A stretch of 30,917 bases of DNA, taken from the NCBI GenBank assembly GCA_002314835.1, contig DCHM01000025.1, forward strand, positions 9,283 through 40,199, read 5' to 3'. This stretch comes from Clostridiales bacterium UBA1752 (GTDB lineage Bacteria > Bacillota > Clostridia > Oscillospirales > CAG-382). The notes beneath the pieces are model-generated. The model was not told the origin of the DNA. It worked only from the letters and a program-made list of their open reading frames with translations, and did not search any database. Below are positions 7,416-16,218 of the stretch, piece after piece; within the stretch, counting starts at the first letter, position 1, and each line of letters begins with the position of its first letter. Made by a program: the position numbers and the translations under genes.

Positions 7416-10400
7416 CTAAAATAAAGTAATCTGATTTGACTCGGGCATGCCGCCGAGGCAATCGTTTTCGGTTAATAATTCTACTATTTTTTTGTTTATT
7501 CCTGCTATGGTGATAAGGTCGGTGACGGTCTCTGCGCCACCCGTGTGAACGGCGTCGTAGATGTTTTGTGCCGCGGTTTCGCCGAGTCCCGCCATTGATG
7601 CGAAGGGCAGCCTTATCTTGCCGTCCTCAGGCTCAAAGATAAACGCCTGCGACTTGTAGATATTGACGGGTAAAAACTTAAAGCCTCTGGCAAAAAACTC
7701 TCGCGTCATCTGCAAAAATACGAGAGAATCCTCGTCCTTTGCGGAAGGGTCTTCCATATCTTCGATTTCTTTGATGCGGTTTTTGATATTTTCGGGTCCG
7801 CTCATGGCGAGCAAGCCGTCAAAAGCGTCGCGCTTTACCGTAAAATACGTTGCGTAAAACGCTATCGGCTGATAAACCTTAAACCATCCGAGCCTCAGCG
7901 ACGCTATGTTATAAGCGGCGGCGTGAGCCTTGGGGAACATGTACTCTATCTTTTTGCAGGAGTTGATATACCATTCGGGTACGTTCTTTTCCCTCATGGC
8001 TGCCTCCTGCTCGGCAGTAAGTCCCTTGCCCTTACGGACACATTCCATTATCTTAAACGCCACAGAATTGTCAAGTCCTGCGTGTATCAAATACAGCATA
8101 ATGCTGTCACGGGTACCAATGATGTTATTGATGGTGCAGGTGCCATTTTTGATGAGCTCCTGACCGTTGCCGAGCCAAATGCCCGTACCGTGCGAAATAC
8201 CCGATATCTGCAAAAGGTCAGAGAAGTTCTTTGGCTTACAGTCCATAATCATCTGTATTACGTACTTTGTGCCGAATTCGGGCAAGCCGAGCGTGCCTGT
8301 GGGCACTCCTATCGCATCGGGCGTTACTCCGAGCGGTGCAGGCGAGCCGAAGAGGTCAAAAACCTTGCGGTCGTTAAGCGGTATGGTGCGGACGTCTATG
8401 CCTGTAAATCTTTCAAAATACTTGTAGAACGTCGGCACATCATGTCCGAGTATGTCGAGCTTTAAAAGCGTGTCGTGCAGATATTCAAAAGCAAAGTGAG
8501 TGGTGATGACGCCGCTCGACTCTTTGTCGGCAGGGTGCTGTACCGGCGTAAAATCGTATATCTGATACTGTTTTGGTATAACGACGATGCCGCCCGGGTG
8601 CTGACCCGTGGTGCGCTTTACGCCTGCTATGCCGTACGCGAGCCTGTCCATTTCCGCACGGGTAAAGACGTAGCCTTTTTCCTCACAGAGCTTTTTGACG
8701 TAGCCTATACAGCTCTTTGGTTGCAGAGCCGAAACGGTGCCTGCGCGGAAGATGTTTTCCTTGCCGAAAAGGACTTCGGTAAACTTATGCGCCTTGGTCT
8801 GAACGTCGCCCGAGAAATTGAGGTCGATATCGGGCGCCTTGTCACCGTGGAAGCCGAGGAAGGTCTCAAACGGTATGTCGTGACCGTCGCATATCATCTT
8901 TGTGCCGCATTCGCAGGTGCGGTCTGGCAGGTCAAAGCCAGAGCCTACAGAGCCGTCGGTGATAAATATGCTCTTTTTGCAATTTGGGCATCTCCAGTGC
9001 GGCGGCAGAGGGTTGACCTCCGAAACACCGCAAAACGTCGCTATGCAGGACGAGCCTACAGAGCCGCGCGAGCCGACGAGATAGCCGTTTTCCTCACTGT
9101 TTTTGACGAGTAGTCGCGCTATGATATAAAGAACCGCGTAGCCGTGCTCGATAACCGAAGTCAGCTCCTTGTCGAGCCTCTTTTGCACGAGCTCGGGCAG
9201 AGGGTCGCCGTACATATCCTTGGCTGTGGCGTAACAGATATCGTGCAAATCCTGTTCCGCACCGTCTATGCTCGGCGTAAAGGTGCCGTCGGGTATAGGC
9301 TTGACAACCTCAATTTGGTCCGCTATGGCGAGAGTGTTGTCGATGACGATTTTTTCGGCGGCCTCTTTGCCGAGGAACATAAACTCGTCCATCATCTCGT
9401 TGGTCGTGCGGAAATAAAGCGTTGTGCCGTCCAACGCGTCGTGTATGCCTTTGCCAAACAGCATTATCTGTCTGTAAATATCGTCCTCGGGGTCGAGATA
9501 ATGTGAGTCGCCCGTCGCTACGACGGGTTTGTCCGTCTTTTTGCCTATCTCGATGATGTGACGGATGTTATCCTGCAGCATAGAGATTGTCTCTTGCTCG
9601 GACAGCTTTGATTCGCCGCGCCTGCCGATATACATATCGTTGCCTACGGGCATAACCTCAAGATAATCGTAATATTCGGCTATCTTGCAAAGCTCTTCGT
9701 CACTCTTGCCCTCGATAAGCGCCGAATATAGCTCGCCCTCGGAGCAAGCCGAGCCGATAATCAGACCGTCTCGGTAGTCTGAGAGCACCGTCTTTGGTAT
9801 GCGAGGTATGCGCGCATAATAATCAAGATACGAAAACGATACGAGTTTATAAAGATTATGTAAACCTTTTTCGTTTTTTACGAGTATCGAAACGTGGTGA
9901 GATTTTAGCTTGCGAGGGTCGCTGTTATTAGCCATCGCCTCGTTCATTTCGGCGATGGTGTTGATGCCCTGCTTTGACAGTTTGTTTGCCATACAGCCAA
10001 AGATGCCTGCCAGCATTTCGGTATCTGCGTCGGCTCTGTGGTGGTCAAATTCACCGAGCTTAAAATACTTGGCTAAGGTATCGAGCTTATGGTTGCTGAC
10101 GTCGGGATTAAGGTAACGCGACAGTGCAACCGTGTCGAGATAAGCGTTATCAAAAACAATGCGGTTGTCCGACGCTACGCGTCTGATAAAGCTGACGTCA
10201 AACGAAGCGTTGTGTGCGACGAGCATATCCCCTGCCGCAAAATCCAAAAACGCCTTTACCGCCGCGTCCTCGCTCGGTGCGTTTAGTACCATTTCGTCGG
10301 TGATGCCCGTCAGCTCGGTGATACGGGCAGGTATGGGCATACCGGGGTTTACAAACGTGTCAAACCTGTCAGTGATTTCGCCTGCCTTGTATCTCATGGC

Positions 10401-11783
10401 GCCTATCTGCGTGATGCCGCAGGTAAGCGGCGAAAGTCCCGTGGTCTCTATATCAAATATGATAAAGCTGCTCTCGGTAAACGATATAGCGTCACTGTCT
10501 TTGTTTGTAAAGACAGCGCGTGCCGTATCGTCAACGAGATAGCCCTCCATACCGTAAATCGGCTTTGTATCCGGGCACTTTTTGGTTGCCTTCATATATT
10601 CGGGGAACGCCTGCAGGTTGCCGTGATCGGTAACCGCTATCGCCGGCATACCCCACGCCGTAGCCTGCTTAAACAGCTCGGCAGGGTCCGTAAGTGCGTC
10701 GAGCTGGCTCATATTGGTATGAATGTGTAGCTCTACTCGCTTGCGGTCGTATGTGTCCTTGCGTCCAACCTTTTTGACGTAAGCAAGGCTCGAGATGCGC
10801 ACGCATATATCCTTGTCGTATTTATTCCATTCAGCTTTGCCGCTCACTATCATATACGACGGCACGCTCGGAATTTCGCCTCTGCGCTCGCGCGGCAGAG
10901 TTATACGCGCGAGAATTGACGAATCAAGGTCGGTAAACTCCATTTTGCACTTGATAGTGCCTTTTTCGTAATCGGGCTTAGTTTCGAGGCTGAATAGCTT
11001 GCCGATAAACGTGACCGTATCACCGTCCGCTATCTTGCGTATCGGGATAACCTTTTTAAGGCTCGGGACGTCGTTGCCAACAAAAACCTTGGGTTCCGAC
11101 ATATCAAAGGTCAGCCTGCCTGCTTTGCACATAGTGTGCTCGACATTCAGCCAGTGAACCGTGTCGCCGTCCTCAATAGGCTGATAACACGAGGTCTTTT
11201 TGGCTTCGCGCTCTTCATCGCGCATCTGCTTGTCAAGCTGCTCCTGAAAAGAGGCTTCGAGCTCTGCATTTATGGGCGAAATGTAAAAATCGGGTATAAC
11301 GTCGCCTATCAGCTCGACCTTGACGTTTACGTCAAACTGAGCCTTGATACAGTCGGCAATATACTTGTCCACGTTGTCGCGGCACAACAATTCCGCAGAG
11401 CATCCGTCACGCAAAAACACCTTAAACGTAGAGTCACTGCGATAATATTCGGCATGAGAGTCCTTAAAAAAGCCCTTGCCTATCGAATCGCCGAAAACGA
11501 GGTTTATATACGGGTGCAGCTTATTCCATACCTCGGCACCAAAGAGCTCTGACGGGTAGCGCGGAGTAACGCGCACGTCAGACAGCTTGTACGCCTCTTT
11601 TATGCGGTCTGCGACCTCAAAAAGCCGGTCGGGGTATATCAGCTTATCAAACAAGGGCAAGAGCAAAAGTGACTTTGTCTCTTTGTTATACTTTATGGTA
11701 TAGCTGACGATGTATTCGATTGTTTCCAGTTCGCGCTGGCTGAATTTACACAGCGCAAATTTTGTCAAAAACAAATCCTTCAA
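7416..11783 (-). CDS. polC: DNA polymerase III, PolC type
   Basis: This 1,455-residue protein is the main replicative polymerase of low-GC Gram-positive bacteria. In order it shows an N-terminal domain, an OB-fold region, the first PHP segment (ELHIHTNMS, H353/H355), an inserted DEDDh proofreading exonuclease (FDIETTGLSP, D444/E446), and the rest of PHP. It continues with a zinc-binding CPNC (C932/C935), the polymerase palm PDIDLNFSGD (D985/D987) and a C-terminal QITLF beta-clamp-binding motif at 1451-1455. The start codon is TTG at 11783, overlapping the ispG TGA as TTGA. An AAAGGA site 9 bases upstream supports it, and there is no usable ATG for well over 150 codons. The second zinc pair reads C957-E-C959, where relatives usually have C-x2-C. 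Confidence 0.97.
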   Translation of the reverse strand: MKDLFLTKFALCKFSQRELETIEYIVSYTIKYNKETKSLLLLPLFDKLIYPDRLFEVADRIKEAYKLSDVRVTPRYPSELFGAEVWNKLHPYINLVFGDSIGKGFFKDSHAEYYRSDSTFKVFLRDGCSAELLCRDNVDKYIADCIKAQFDVNVKVELIGDVIPDFYISPINAELEASFQEQLDKQMRDEEREAKKTSCYQPIEDGDTVHWLNVEHTMCKAGRLTFDMSEPKVFVGNDVPSLKKVIPIRKIADGDTVTFIGKLFSLETKPDYEKGTIKCKMEFTDLDSSILARITLPRERRGEIPSVPSYMIVSGKAEWNKYDKDICVRISSLAYVKKVGRKDTYDRKRVELHIHTNMSQLDALTDPAELFKQATAWGMPAIAVTDHGNLQAFPEYMKATKKCPDTKPIYGMEGYLVDDTARAVFTNKDSDAISFTESSFIIFDIETTGLSPLTCGITQIGAMRYKAGEITDRFDTFVNPGMPIPARITELTGITDEMVLNAPSEDAAVKAFLDFAAGDMLVAHNASFDVSFIRRVASDNRIVFDNAYLDTVALSRYLNPDVSNHKLDTLAKYFKLGEFDHHRADADTEMLAGIFGCMANKLSKQGINTIAEMNEAMANNSDPRKLKSHHVSILVKNEKGLHNLYKLVSFSYLDYYARIPRIPKTVLSDYRDGLIIGSACSEGELYSALIEGKSDEELCKIAEYYDYLEVMPVGNDMYIGRRGESKLSEQETISMLQDNIRHIIEIGKKTDKPVVATGDSHYLDPEDDIYRQIMLFGKGIHDALDGTTLYFRTTNEMMDEFMFLGKEAAEKIVIDNTLAIADQIEVVKPIPDGTFTPSIDGAEQDLHDICYATAKDMYGDPLPELVQKRLDKELTSVIEHGYAVLYIIARLLVKNSEENGYLVGSRGSVGSSCIATFCGVSEVNPLPPHWRCPNCKKSIFITDGSVGSGFDLPDRTCECGTKMICDGHDIPFETFLGFHGDKAPDIDLNFSGDVQTKAHKFTEVLFGKENIFRAGTVSALQPKSCIGYVKKLCEEKGYVFTRAEMDRLAYGIAGVKRTTGQHPGGIVVIPKQYQIYDFTPVQHPADKESSGVITTHFAFEYLHDTLLKLDILGHDVPTFYKYFERFTGIDVRTIPLNDRKVFDLFGSPAPLGVTPDAIGVPTGTLGLPEFGTKYVIQMIMDCKPKNFSDLLQISGISHGTGIWLGNGQELIKNGTCTINNIIGTRDSIMLYLIHAGLDNSVAFKIMECVRKGKGLTAEQEAAMREKNVPEWYINSCKKIEYMFPKAHAAAYNIASLRLGWFKVYQPIAFYATYFTVKRDAFDGLLAMSGPENIKNRIKEIEDMEDPSAKDEDSLVFLQMTREFFARGFKFLPVNIYKSQAFIFEPEDGKIRLPFASMAGLGETAAQNIYDAVHTGGAETVTDLITIAGINKKIVELLTENDCLGGMPESNQITLF

Positions 11784-12838
11784 TGTAAAAGTTCCTTTAT
11801 TTCCGCCACTAAAGTGGGTACGATTTCATACTCGGGGATTTTGCGTATTATCTCGCCCTTGCGAAACAGCATTGCTTCGCCGTCGCCGCCTGCTACGCCG
11901 ACGTCGGCTTCACGGGCTTCGCCGGGGCCGTTGACTATACAGCCCATCAGCGCAACGGTTATTTCCCTGTCGGTATCTATCTCGTCAATAGCCGACTTTA
12001 GAGCGGCGTAATGGCGCTTCAAATCAATCTTTGTCCTGCCGCAAGTAGGGCAGGAAACGATGTTGATACCCTTGCGAATGCCGAGAGCCTTTAAGAGGTT
12101 AACTGCGGCTTTGACCTCCTCTACGGGAGAGTCTGTGAGCGAAATGCGCATCGTATCGCCGATGCCCTGAGAAAGTAAAGCGCCTATGCCAGCTGAATTT
12201 TTGATAAGTCCGTCGGGGATGGCGCCTGCCTCGGTAACGCCTATATGCAAAGGATAGTCGCACGCTGCGGCAATGAGCTTATTTGCCTCTATGTTTGTAA
12301 AAACGTCGCTCGACTTGACCGAGAGCACGATGTCGTAAAAGCCGAATTGCTCGAGCAAAGAAGCGTGATAGAGCGCCGAATCTCTGAGAGCTTCGGGGCA
12401 TACCCTGCCGTACTTGGCGAGGATATCTTTTTCGAGTGAGCCGCCGTTAACGCCTATGCGGATAGGCAGTCCCCTCTCCTTGCAGGCATCGGCAACAGCC
12501 TTTACGCGGTCGCTGCCTCCGATGTTGCCCGGGTTAATTCTTATCTTATCGGCTCCTGCGTCGATAGCGGCGAGAGCCAATCTGTAATCAAAGTGAATGT
12601 CTGCCACGAGCGGCATATCGGTGTGGCGGCGCAGCTCCTTAAAGCCTGCGGCGGCCTCCTCGGTATTGACTGTAAGCCTTACCACGTCACATCCTGCGGC
12701 AGAGAGCTGCTTTATCTGTTCAAGGCACGCCTGCCAGTTTGCAGTCGGGATGTCGCACATCGACTGTATCGAGATAGGCGCGTCACCTCCGATATAAAGA
12801 TTGCGAACCTTGACCTTGCGGGTGTTTCTCCTTATCAT
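11780..12838 (-). CDS. ispG: 4-hydroxy-3-methylbut-2-en-1-yl diphosphate synthase (flavodoxin)
   Basis: IspG (GcpE) reduces methylerythritol cyclodiphosphate to HMBPP in the MEP isoprenoid pathway, using a [4Fe-4S] cluster and reduced flavodoxin or ferredoxin. The 352-residue length is normal for the bacterial short form. The N-terminal TIM-barrel part is clear from VADIHFDYRLALAAIDAGAD and IRINPGNIGG. Cluster ligands C263, C266 (CPTCGR) and C300 (MGCIVNGPGE) and the fourth ligand, a glutamate near 307, are all present. The ATG at 12838 has a TAGGAGA site and lies 9 bases after the rseP stop. The TGA stop overlaps the TTG start of polC by three bases (TTGA). Confidence 0.97.
   Translation of the reverse strand: MIRRNTRKVKVRNLYIGGDAPISIQSMCDIPTANWQACLEQIKQLSAAGCDVVRLTVNTEEAAAGFKELRRHTDMPLVADIHFDYRLALAAIDAGADKIRINPGNIGGSDRVKAVADACKERGLPIRIGVNGGSLEKDILAKYGRVCPEALRDSALYHASLLEQFGFYDIVLSVKSSDVFTNIEANKLIAAACDYPLHIGVTEAGAIPDGLIKNSAGIGALLSQGIGDTMRISLTDSPVEEVKAAVNLLKALGIRKGINIVSCPTCGRTKIDLKRHYAALKSAIDEIDTDREITVALMGCIVNGPGEAREADVGVAGGDGEAMLFRKGEIIRKIPEYEIVPTLVAEIKELLH
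11793..11798 (-). promoter_or_regulatory. Ribosome binding site that supports the polC TTG start
   Basis: The minus strand reads AAAGGA here, inside the last codons of ispG and 9 bases before the TTG at 11783. It is the main reason for accepting a non-ATG start for polC. Confidence 0.65.
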
Positions 12839-12847
12839 ATCCGTCTC

Positions 12848-13924
12848 CTAAAACAAACCTATAACATCCTTGACGCACACGAGCACCATCAGGGCTATCA
12901 AGAGTATCGCAAAGATGTTGGTTATGGTATTTTGGACTTCCTTTTTGAGTGGCTTGCGGCGAATCATCTCAATAATGCAAAACAGTATCATACCGCCGTC
13001 GAGCACGGGTATCGGCAGCAGATTGCATATACCGAGCGAAACCGAAATAAACACGGTGAGCACCGCTATATTGGCGAGCGCGTCCAAAAAATCCGTACTG
13101 GTCGCCAAGGTATCTCCGACGGCACTGCCGATGGCTACCGGTCCTCCGACCGATTCTGCGATGTCGTATCTGCCGCTGAAAGTATCAATAAGCGAATCCA
13201 CCGTCGTATAAACGATGGACGCCGACTGAAATATCGCCTCATGGATTACCGAGCTAAAGGTCTTTTGCTTTACGTACACCTTAAAGTCCATAACTCCAAA
13301 GACGCCGCTTTTTTCGTCCGAGGTCGGGAATCTGACGTCCTCCAGAGTAACCGTCTCGCCGTCTCTGATGACGACGATATCCACGGGCTCGTTGCCATGC
13401 GAGGTAATCTCGTAGCTGAGGTCGTAATAGATGTTTATCCTGCGGCCTCCGACCTTGATGATTTCGTCGCCCTCCTGCAAGCCATAGGTAAACGAAACGT
13501 TTTTGATTTCGTCGGTTTCATATACTCCTGCTACCGTGGTCGAGCCGATTATCGGGGTACAAATGACGTAAACCGTCATTATGATAAAAGCAAAAAGTAT
13601 ATTCATCAGCGGGCCCGCCACGCCGATAATGAGACGCTGCCAAGCCTTAAAGGTGTCGAGCGGACGCTTGTTTTTGTGGCGCTCCTCTAGCTCGTCGCTG
13701 TATTCGCCCACCATGTTGACGTAGCCGCCTACAGGCAGGGCACGTACTGAAAAATCATTGTTTTTGCATTGCTTGGTAAAGAGTTTGGGACCCATACCGA
13801 TGCTGAATTCAACTATACCGACGCCAAAAGCACGGGCGGCGATATAATGTCCGAGCTCGTGTATGCCTATCAGTATGCCGAAAATCAATATCGTAACGAG
13901 TACCGATATAATGGAATTAAGCAT
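12848..13924 (-). CDS. rseP: M50-family site-2 protease (RseP-like)
   Basis: This 358-residue membrane metalloprotease has the zinc motif HELGH at residues 22-26 in the first membrane helix. A PDZ domain occupies the middle (GLQEGDEIIKVGGRRI). The second zinc-ligand motif NLLPIPVLDGG lies in a C-terminal helix, and a final hydrophobic helix follows. Members cleave anti-sigma factors, signal-peptide remnants or other single-pass proteins inside the membrane (RseP in E. coli, RasP in B. subtilis). Position next to dxr and ispG is conserved in Firmicutes, which favours the RasP/RseP assignment over SpoIVFB. The ATG at 13924 overlaps the dxr stop by 8 bases. Confidence 0.94.
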   Translation of the reverse strand: MLNSIISVLVTILIFGILIGIHELGHYIAARAFGVGIVEFSIGMGPKLFTKQCKNNDFSVRALPVGGYVNMVGEYSDELEERHKNKRPLDTFKAWQRLIIGVAGPLMNILFAFIIMTVYVICTPIIGSTTVAGVYETDEIKNVSFTYGLQEGDEIIKVGGRRINIYYDLSYEITSHGNEPVDIVVIRDGETVTLEDVRFPTSDEKSGVFGVMDFKVYVKQKTFSSVIHEAIFQSASIVYTTVDSLIDTFSGRYDIAESVGGPVAIGSAVGDTLATSTDFLDALANIAVLTVFISVSLGICNLLPIPVLDGGMILFCIIEMIRRKPLKKEVQNTITNIFAILLIALMVLVCVKDVIGLF

Positions 13925-15059
13925 TGTAATCGTAGCCTTTCACCGCTTGTCTTGCGGCAATGTCCGTGTCTAATATCTGCTCTACCGTCGGGTGAGCAAT
14001 AAACGTTGTCTTTGAGCAAGCGTATCTGACGGCTCGCTCTATATCTAAAAATCGTATCTTGCCCTGCAAAAACAGCTCTACCGCGGCTTCGTCCGCGCCA
14101 TTCATCGCGGCAGGGATATTGCCGCCTTTTTTTATAGCTTCGTATGCGAACGACAGCAAGCCGAAAGTGTCCTTATCAGGTTTTGCAAAAGTAAGCTGCG
14201 ACAGTTTTTCAAAATCAAGTGCGCGACATTCGGGGGATGAAGCGCGGCGAGGGTATGTGAGCGCGAGCGAAATCGGTATCTTCATATCCGGCACGCCGAG
14301 CTGTGCCAAAACCGCACCGTCCACAAACCTTACCATAGAGTGTATGATGCTTTCTCTGTGTATTATAACCTCAACCTTGTCAACCGGCACATCAAAGAGA
14401 TACATTGCTTCGATAACCTCAAAGCCCTTATTCATCATCGTAGCGCAGTCAATGGTTATTTTTTGACCCATATTCCAATTTGGGTGCTTTAGCGCGTCGG
14501 CGGCAGTGACGTATTGCAGTTCGTCACGGGTTTTGCCGTAAAATGCGCCGCCCGAAGCAGTCAAAATGATAGATTCCGCCTCGCTTTTGTGACCTTCGAG
14601 GCATTGAAATACCGCAGAATGCTCGCTGTCTATCGGCGTAAGGTCGGTTTTTGTAGCTTTTATCTTAGCCATTACTATTTCGCCGCCTGCGACGAGCGTC
14701 TCTTTGTTTGCCAAAGCAATACGGCGCTTGCCGTCGATGGCCGCGAGCGTCGGCAAAAGTCCGCTGATTCCCAAGAGCGCGTTGACGACGGTATCACACT
14801 CGCTCTCAGCCGCCATGCGGCACAGCTCGTCCGCTCCCGTCAAGACCTCGGTCGAGGTGTCTGCAAGACGGGTTTTAAGAGATTTATAGTTTTCCTCGCC
14901 TATCCAGCAGCGTTTGACACCAAACTCACGGCATTGCTCTGCGAGCAGTTTATCGTTTTTGTTTGCGGACAGGCAATCTACGCCATAACCCTCTCTGCGG
15001 CAGACATCCAAAGTCTGACGCCCTATCGAGCCGGTAGAACCAAGCAGTGCTATCTTCAT
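13917..15059 (-). CDS. dxr: 1-deoxy-D-xylulose 5-phosphate reductoisomerase
   Basis: Dxr (IspC) converts deoxyxylulose phosphate to methylerythritol phosphate with NADPH, the committed step of the MEP pathway. The 380-residue protein begins MKIALLGSTGSIGRQTL, the NADPH-binding loop. It contains ALANKETLVAGG, the metal and substrate segment PIDSEHSAVFQC, TASGGAFYGK and HPNWNMGQKITIDCATMMNKG, all expected in order. The ATG at 15059 overlaps the TGA of the small upstream membrane-protein gene as ATGA, with an AGAGAGG ribosome site. The 3' end overlaps rseP by 8 bases. ispG and ispE lie downstream in the same gene string, so three MEP enzymes may share a transcript. Confidence 0.97.
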   Translation of the reverse strand: MKIALLGSTGSIGRQTLDVCRREGYGVDCLSANKNDKLLAEQCREFGVKRCWIGEENYKSLKTRLADTSTEVLTGADELCRMAAESECDTVVNALLGISGLLPTLAAIDGKRRIALANKETLVAGGEIVMAKIKATKTDLTPIDSEHSAVFQCLEGHKSEAESIILTASGGAFYGKTRDELQYVTAADALKHPNWNMGQKITIDCATMMNKGFEVIEAMYLFDVPVDKVEVIIHRESIIHSMVRFVDGAVLAQLGVPDMKIPISLALTYPRRASSPECRALDFEKLSQLTFAKPDKDTFGLLSFAYEAIKKGGNIPAAMNGADEAAVELFLQGKIRFLDIERAVRYACSKTTFIAHPTVEQILDTDIAARQAVKGYDYNA

Positions 15060-15412
15060 TTGTTAGCCTCTCTAAAGATATTTATTATCTCGTCTCTGCG
15101 AGTGTAAAGAGCGTCGAGTTCTACGTCTATCTCGGTTATCTTTTTGCCGTCGCGCATTTTGAGAAAAACCGAAAAAGCGATAGCTGCCGCTACACATACG
15201 ACGCCGACTATTGCCAAAGCGTCGTTGGTTATCTTGCCGCCGCCGAAATACATAACGACGACTGCCACGGCTATGGCTGCCAAGTCACAGAGCTTGGCAA
15301 CCTTGCCGCCGCGGTTAAGCGACGCACGGGTGCGCTTTTTTTCGAGCTCGTCTATCTTTTTGCGCAGAGCCTCGAGCTCCTGCTGCAGATCGTTTCTTTC
15401 GTTTGCGTCCAT
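15056..15412 (-). CDS. Small membrane protein with flanking coiled coils, function unknown
   Basis: I do not recognise this 118-residue protein. Residues about 7-28 are a charged heptad-like helix (LQQELEALRKKIDELEKK). Two hydrophobic segments follow at about 41-57 and 65-84. The end, about 92-115, is again charged and helical. The two tails would lie on the same side of the membrane, and the positive residues next to the helices suggest the cytoplasm. It sits between cdsA and dxr, where most relatives I know have nothing. I chose ATG 15412, which shares its A with the cdsA TGA (TGATG). A TTG one codon earlier is possible. The TGA overlaps dxr as ATGA, so it is locked into the translational chain and probably real. 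Confidence 0.8.
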   Translation of the reverse strand: MDANERNDLQQELEALRKKIDELEKKRTRASLNRGGKVAKLCDLAAIAVAVVVMYFGGGKITNDALAIVGVVCVAAAIAFSVFLKMRDGKKITEIDVELDALYTRRDEIINIFREANK

Positions 15413-16206
15413 CAAAACAGCTCCGTAATAATGATAATCGCCATTGCCATAAAGTTAAGCGGCAACACGCTGTCAAACCTGTCGAGCACACCGCCGTGTC
15501 CCGGGAATAGCTTGCCGTAATCCTTGATGCCGTATTTGCGCTTGACGGCGCTGGCAAAGAGGTCGCCTACCTGCGACAAAGCACCTGCAGGCAGTGCGAT
15601 GGCACAAAACCAAAAGTTAAAGCCGTTGCCGCACAGAGTGACGACAAGGCCAAAGATAGCCGTGCCGACAACCGAGCCTACAAGTCCTGCGACAGCACCT
15701 TCAACCGTCTTTTTGGGAGACAGCGTAGGGCAAAGCTTGTGCTTGCCCATGGCACTGCCGACAAAATAAGCCGTTACGTCACTGCATACGGGTATGATAA
15801 TAACGAGCAGATACTCGATGTTGTATAGGTCTCTGAGCGGCACCAAAAGCGATAATCCGCACAGTACGTACACCATGCCCGCGCCGAGCACCAGTATATT
15901 GCCGGCGTCTCTCTTTGACGCGCATATCACGGTGGCGACGATTATCCACAAAAAGCCGACGAGCATCAAGGGCATCAGCGCAAGTGCTCCGATTCTCAAA
16001 TATCTGACGGCAAAGGGTGCCGCCGCCGCCAATACGCACAAAGGTATATAAACGCCCTTGGTTTCGCCTACGCAATGAGCAAACTCATACATGGCAATCG
16101 CGCTCAAAAACGACACCAATGCAGGCAACAGCGGCGTTTGTGCAAAAATCAGTATCGGCACAATTACCGCAGTCATCACCGCTCCGGTGATAATCCTTGT
16201 TTTCAT
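15412..16206 (-). CDS. cdsA: Phosphatidate cytidylyltransferase (CDP-diglyceride synthase)
   Basis: CdsA makes CDP-diacylglycerol from phosphatidic acid and CTP, the precursor of phosphatidylglycerol and other phospholipids. The 264-residue protein is strongly hydrophobic, with several membrane helices. Near its C-terminus it carries the family signature KYGIKDYGKLFPGHGGVLDR and a following FDS (residues 224-246, with metal-binding aspartates near 242 and 245), then a final helix. The VKRKYGIKD start of this motif and a preceding GDLFAS segment are typical. It starts with ATG at 16206, 12 bases after uppS, with a GGAGA site. Its stop forms a TGATG junction with the next small gene. Confidence 0.96.
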   Translation of the reverse strand: MKTRIITGAVMTAVIVPILIFAQTPLLPALVSFLSAIAMYEFAHCVGETKGVYIPLCVLAAAAPFAVRYLRIGALALMPLMLVGFLWIIVATVICASKRDAGNILVLGAGMVYVLCGLSLLVPLRDLYNIEYLLVIIIPVCSDVTAYFVGSAMGKHKLCPTLSPKKTVEGAVAGLVGSVVGTAIFGLVVTLCGNGFNFWFCAIALPAGALSQVGDLFASAVKRKYGIKDYGKLFPGHGGVLDRFDSVLPLNFMAMAIIIITELF

Positions 16207-16218
16207 TGCAAAAATCTC

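Noticed and set aside
8475..9113. A 212-codon plus-strand open frame inside polC
   Set aside because: Antisense to the conserved zinc and palm regions of PolC, with no ribosome site or family match.
12593..13690. A 365-codon open frame on the plus strand
   Set aside because: It is antisense to ispG and rseP, both well supported by motifs. It has no recognisable domain and looks like a codon-bias shadow.
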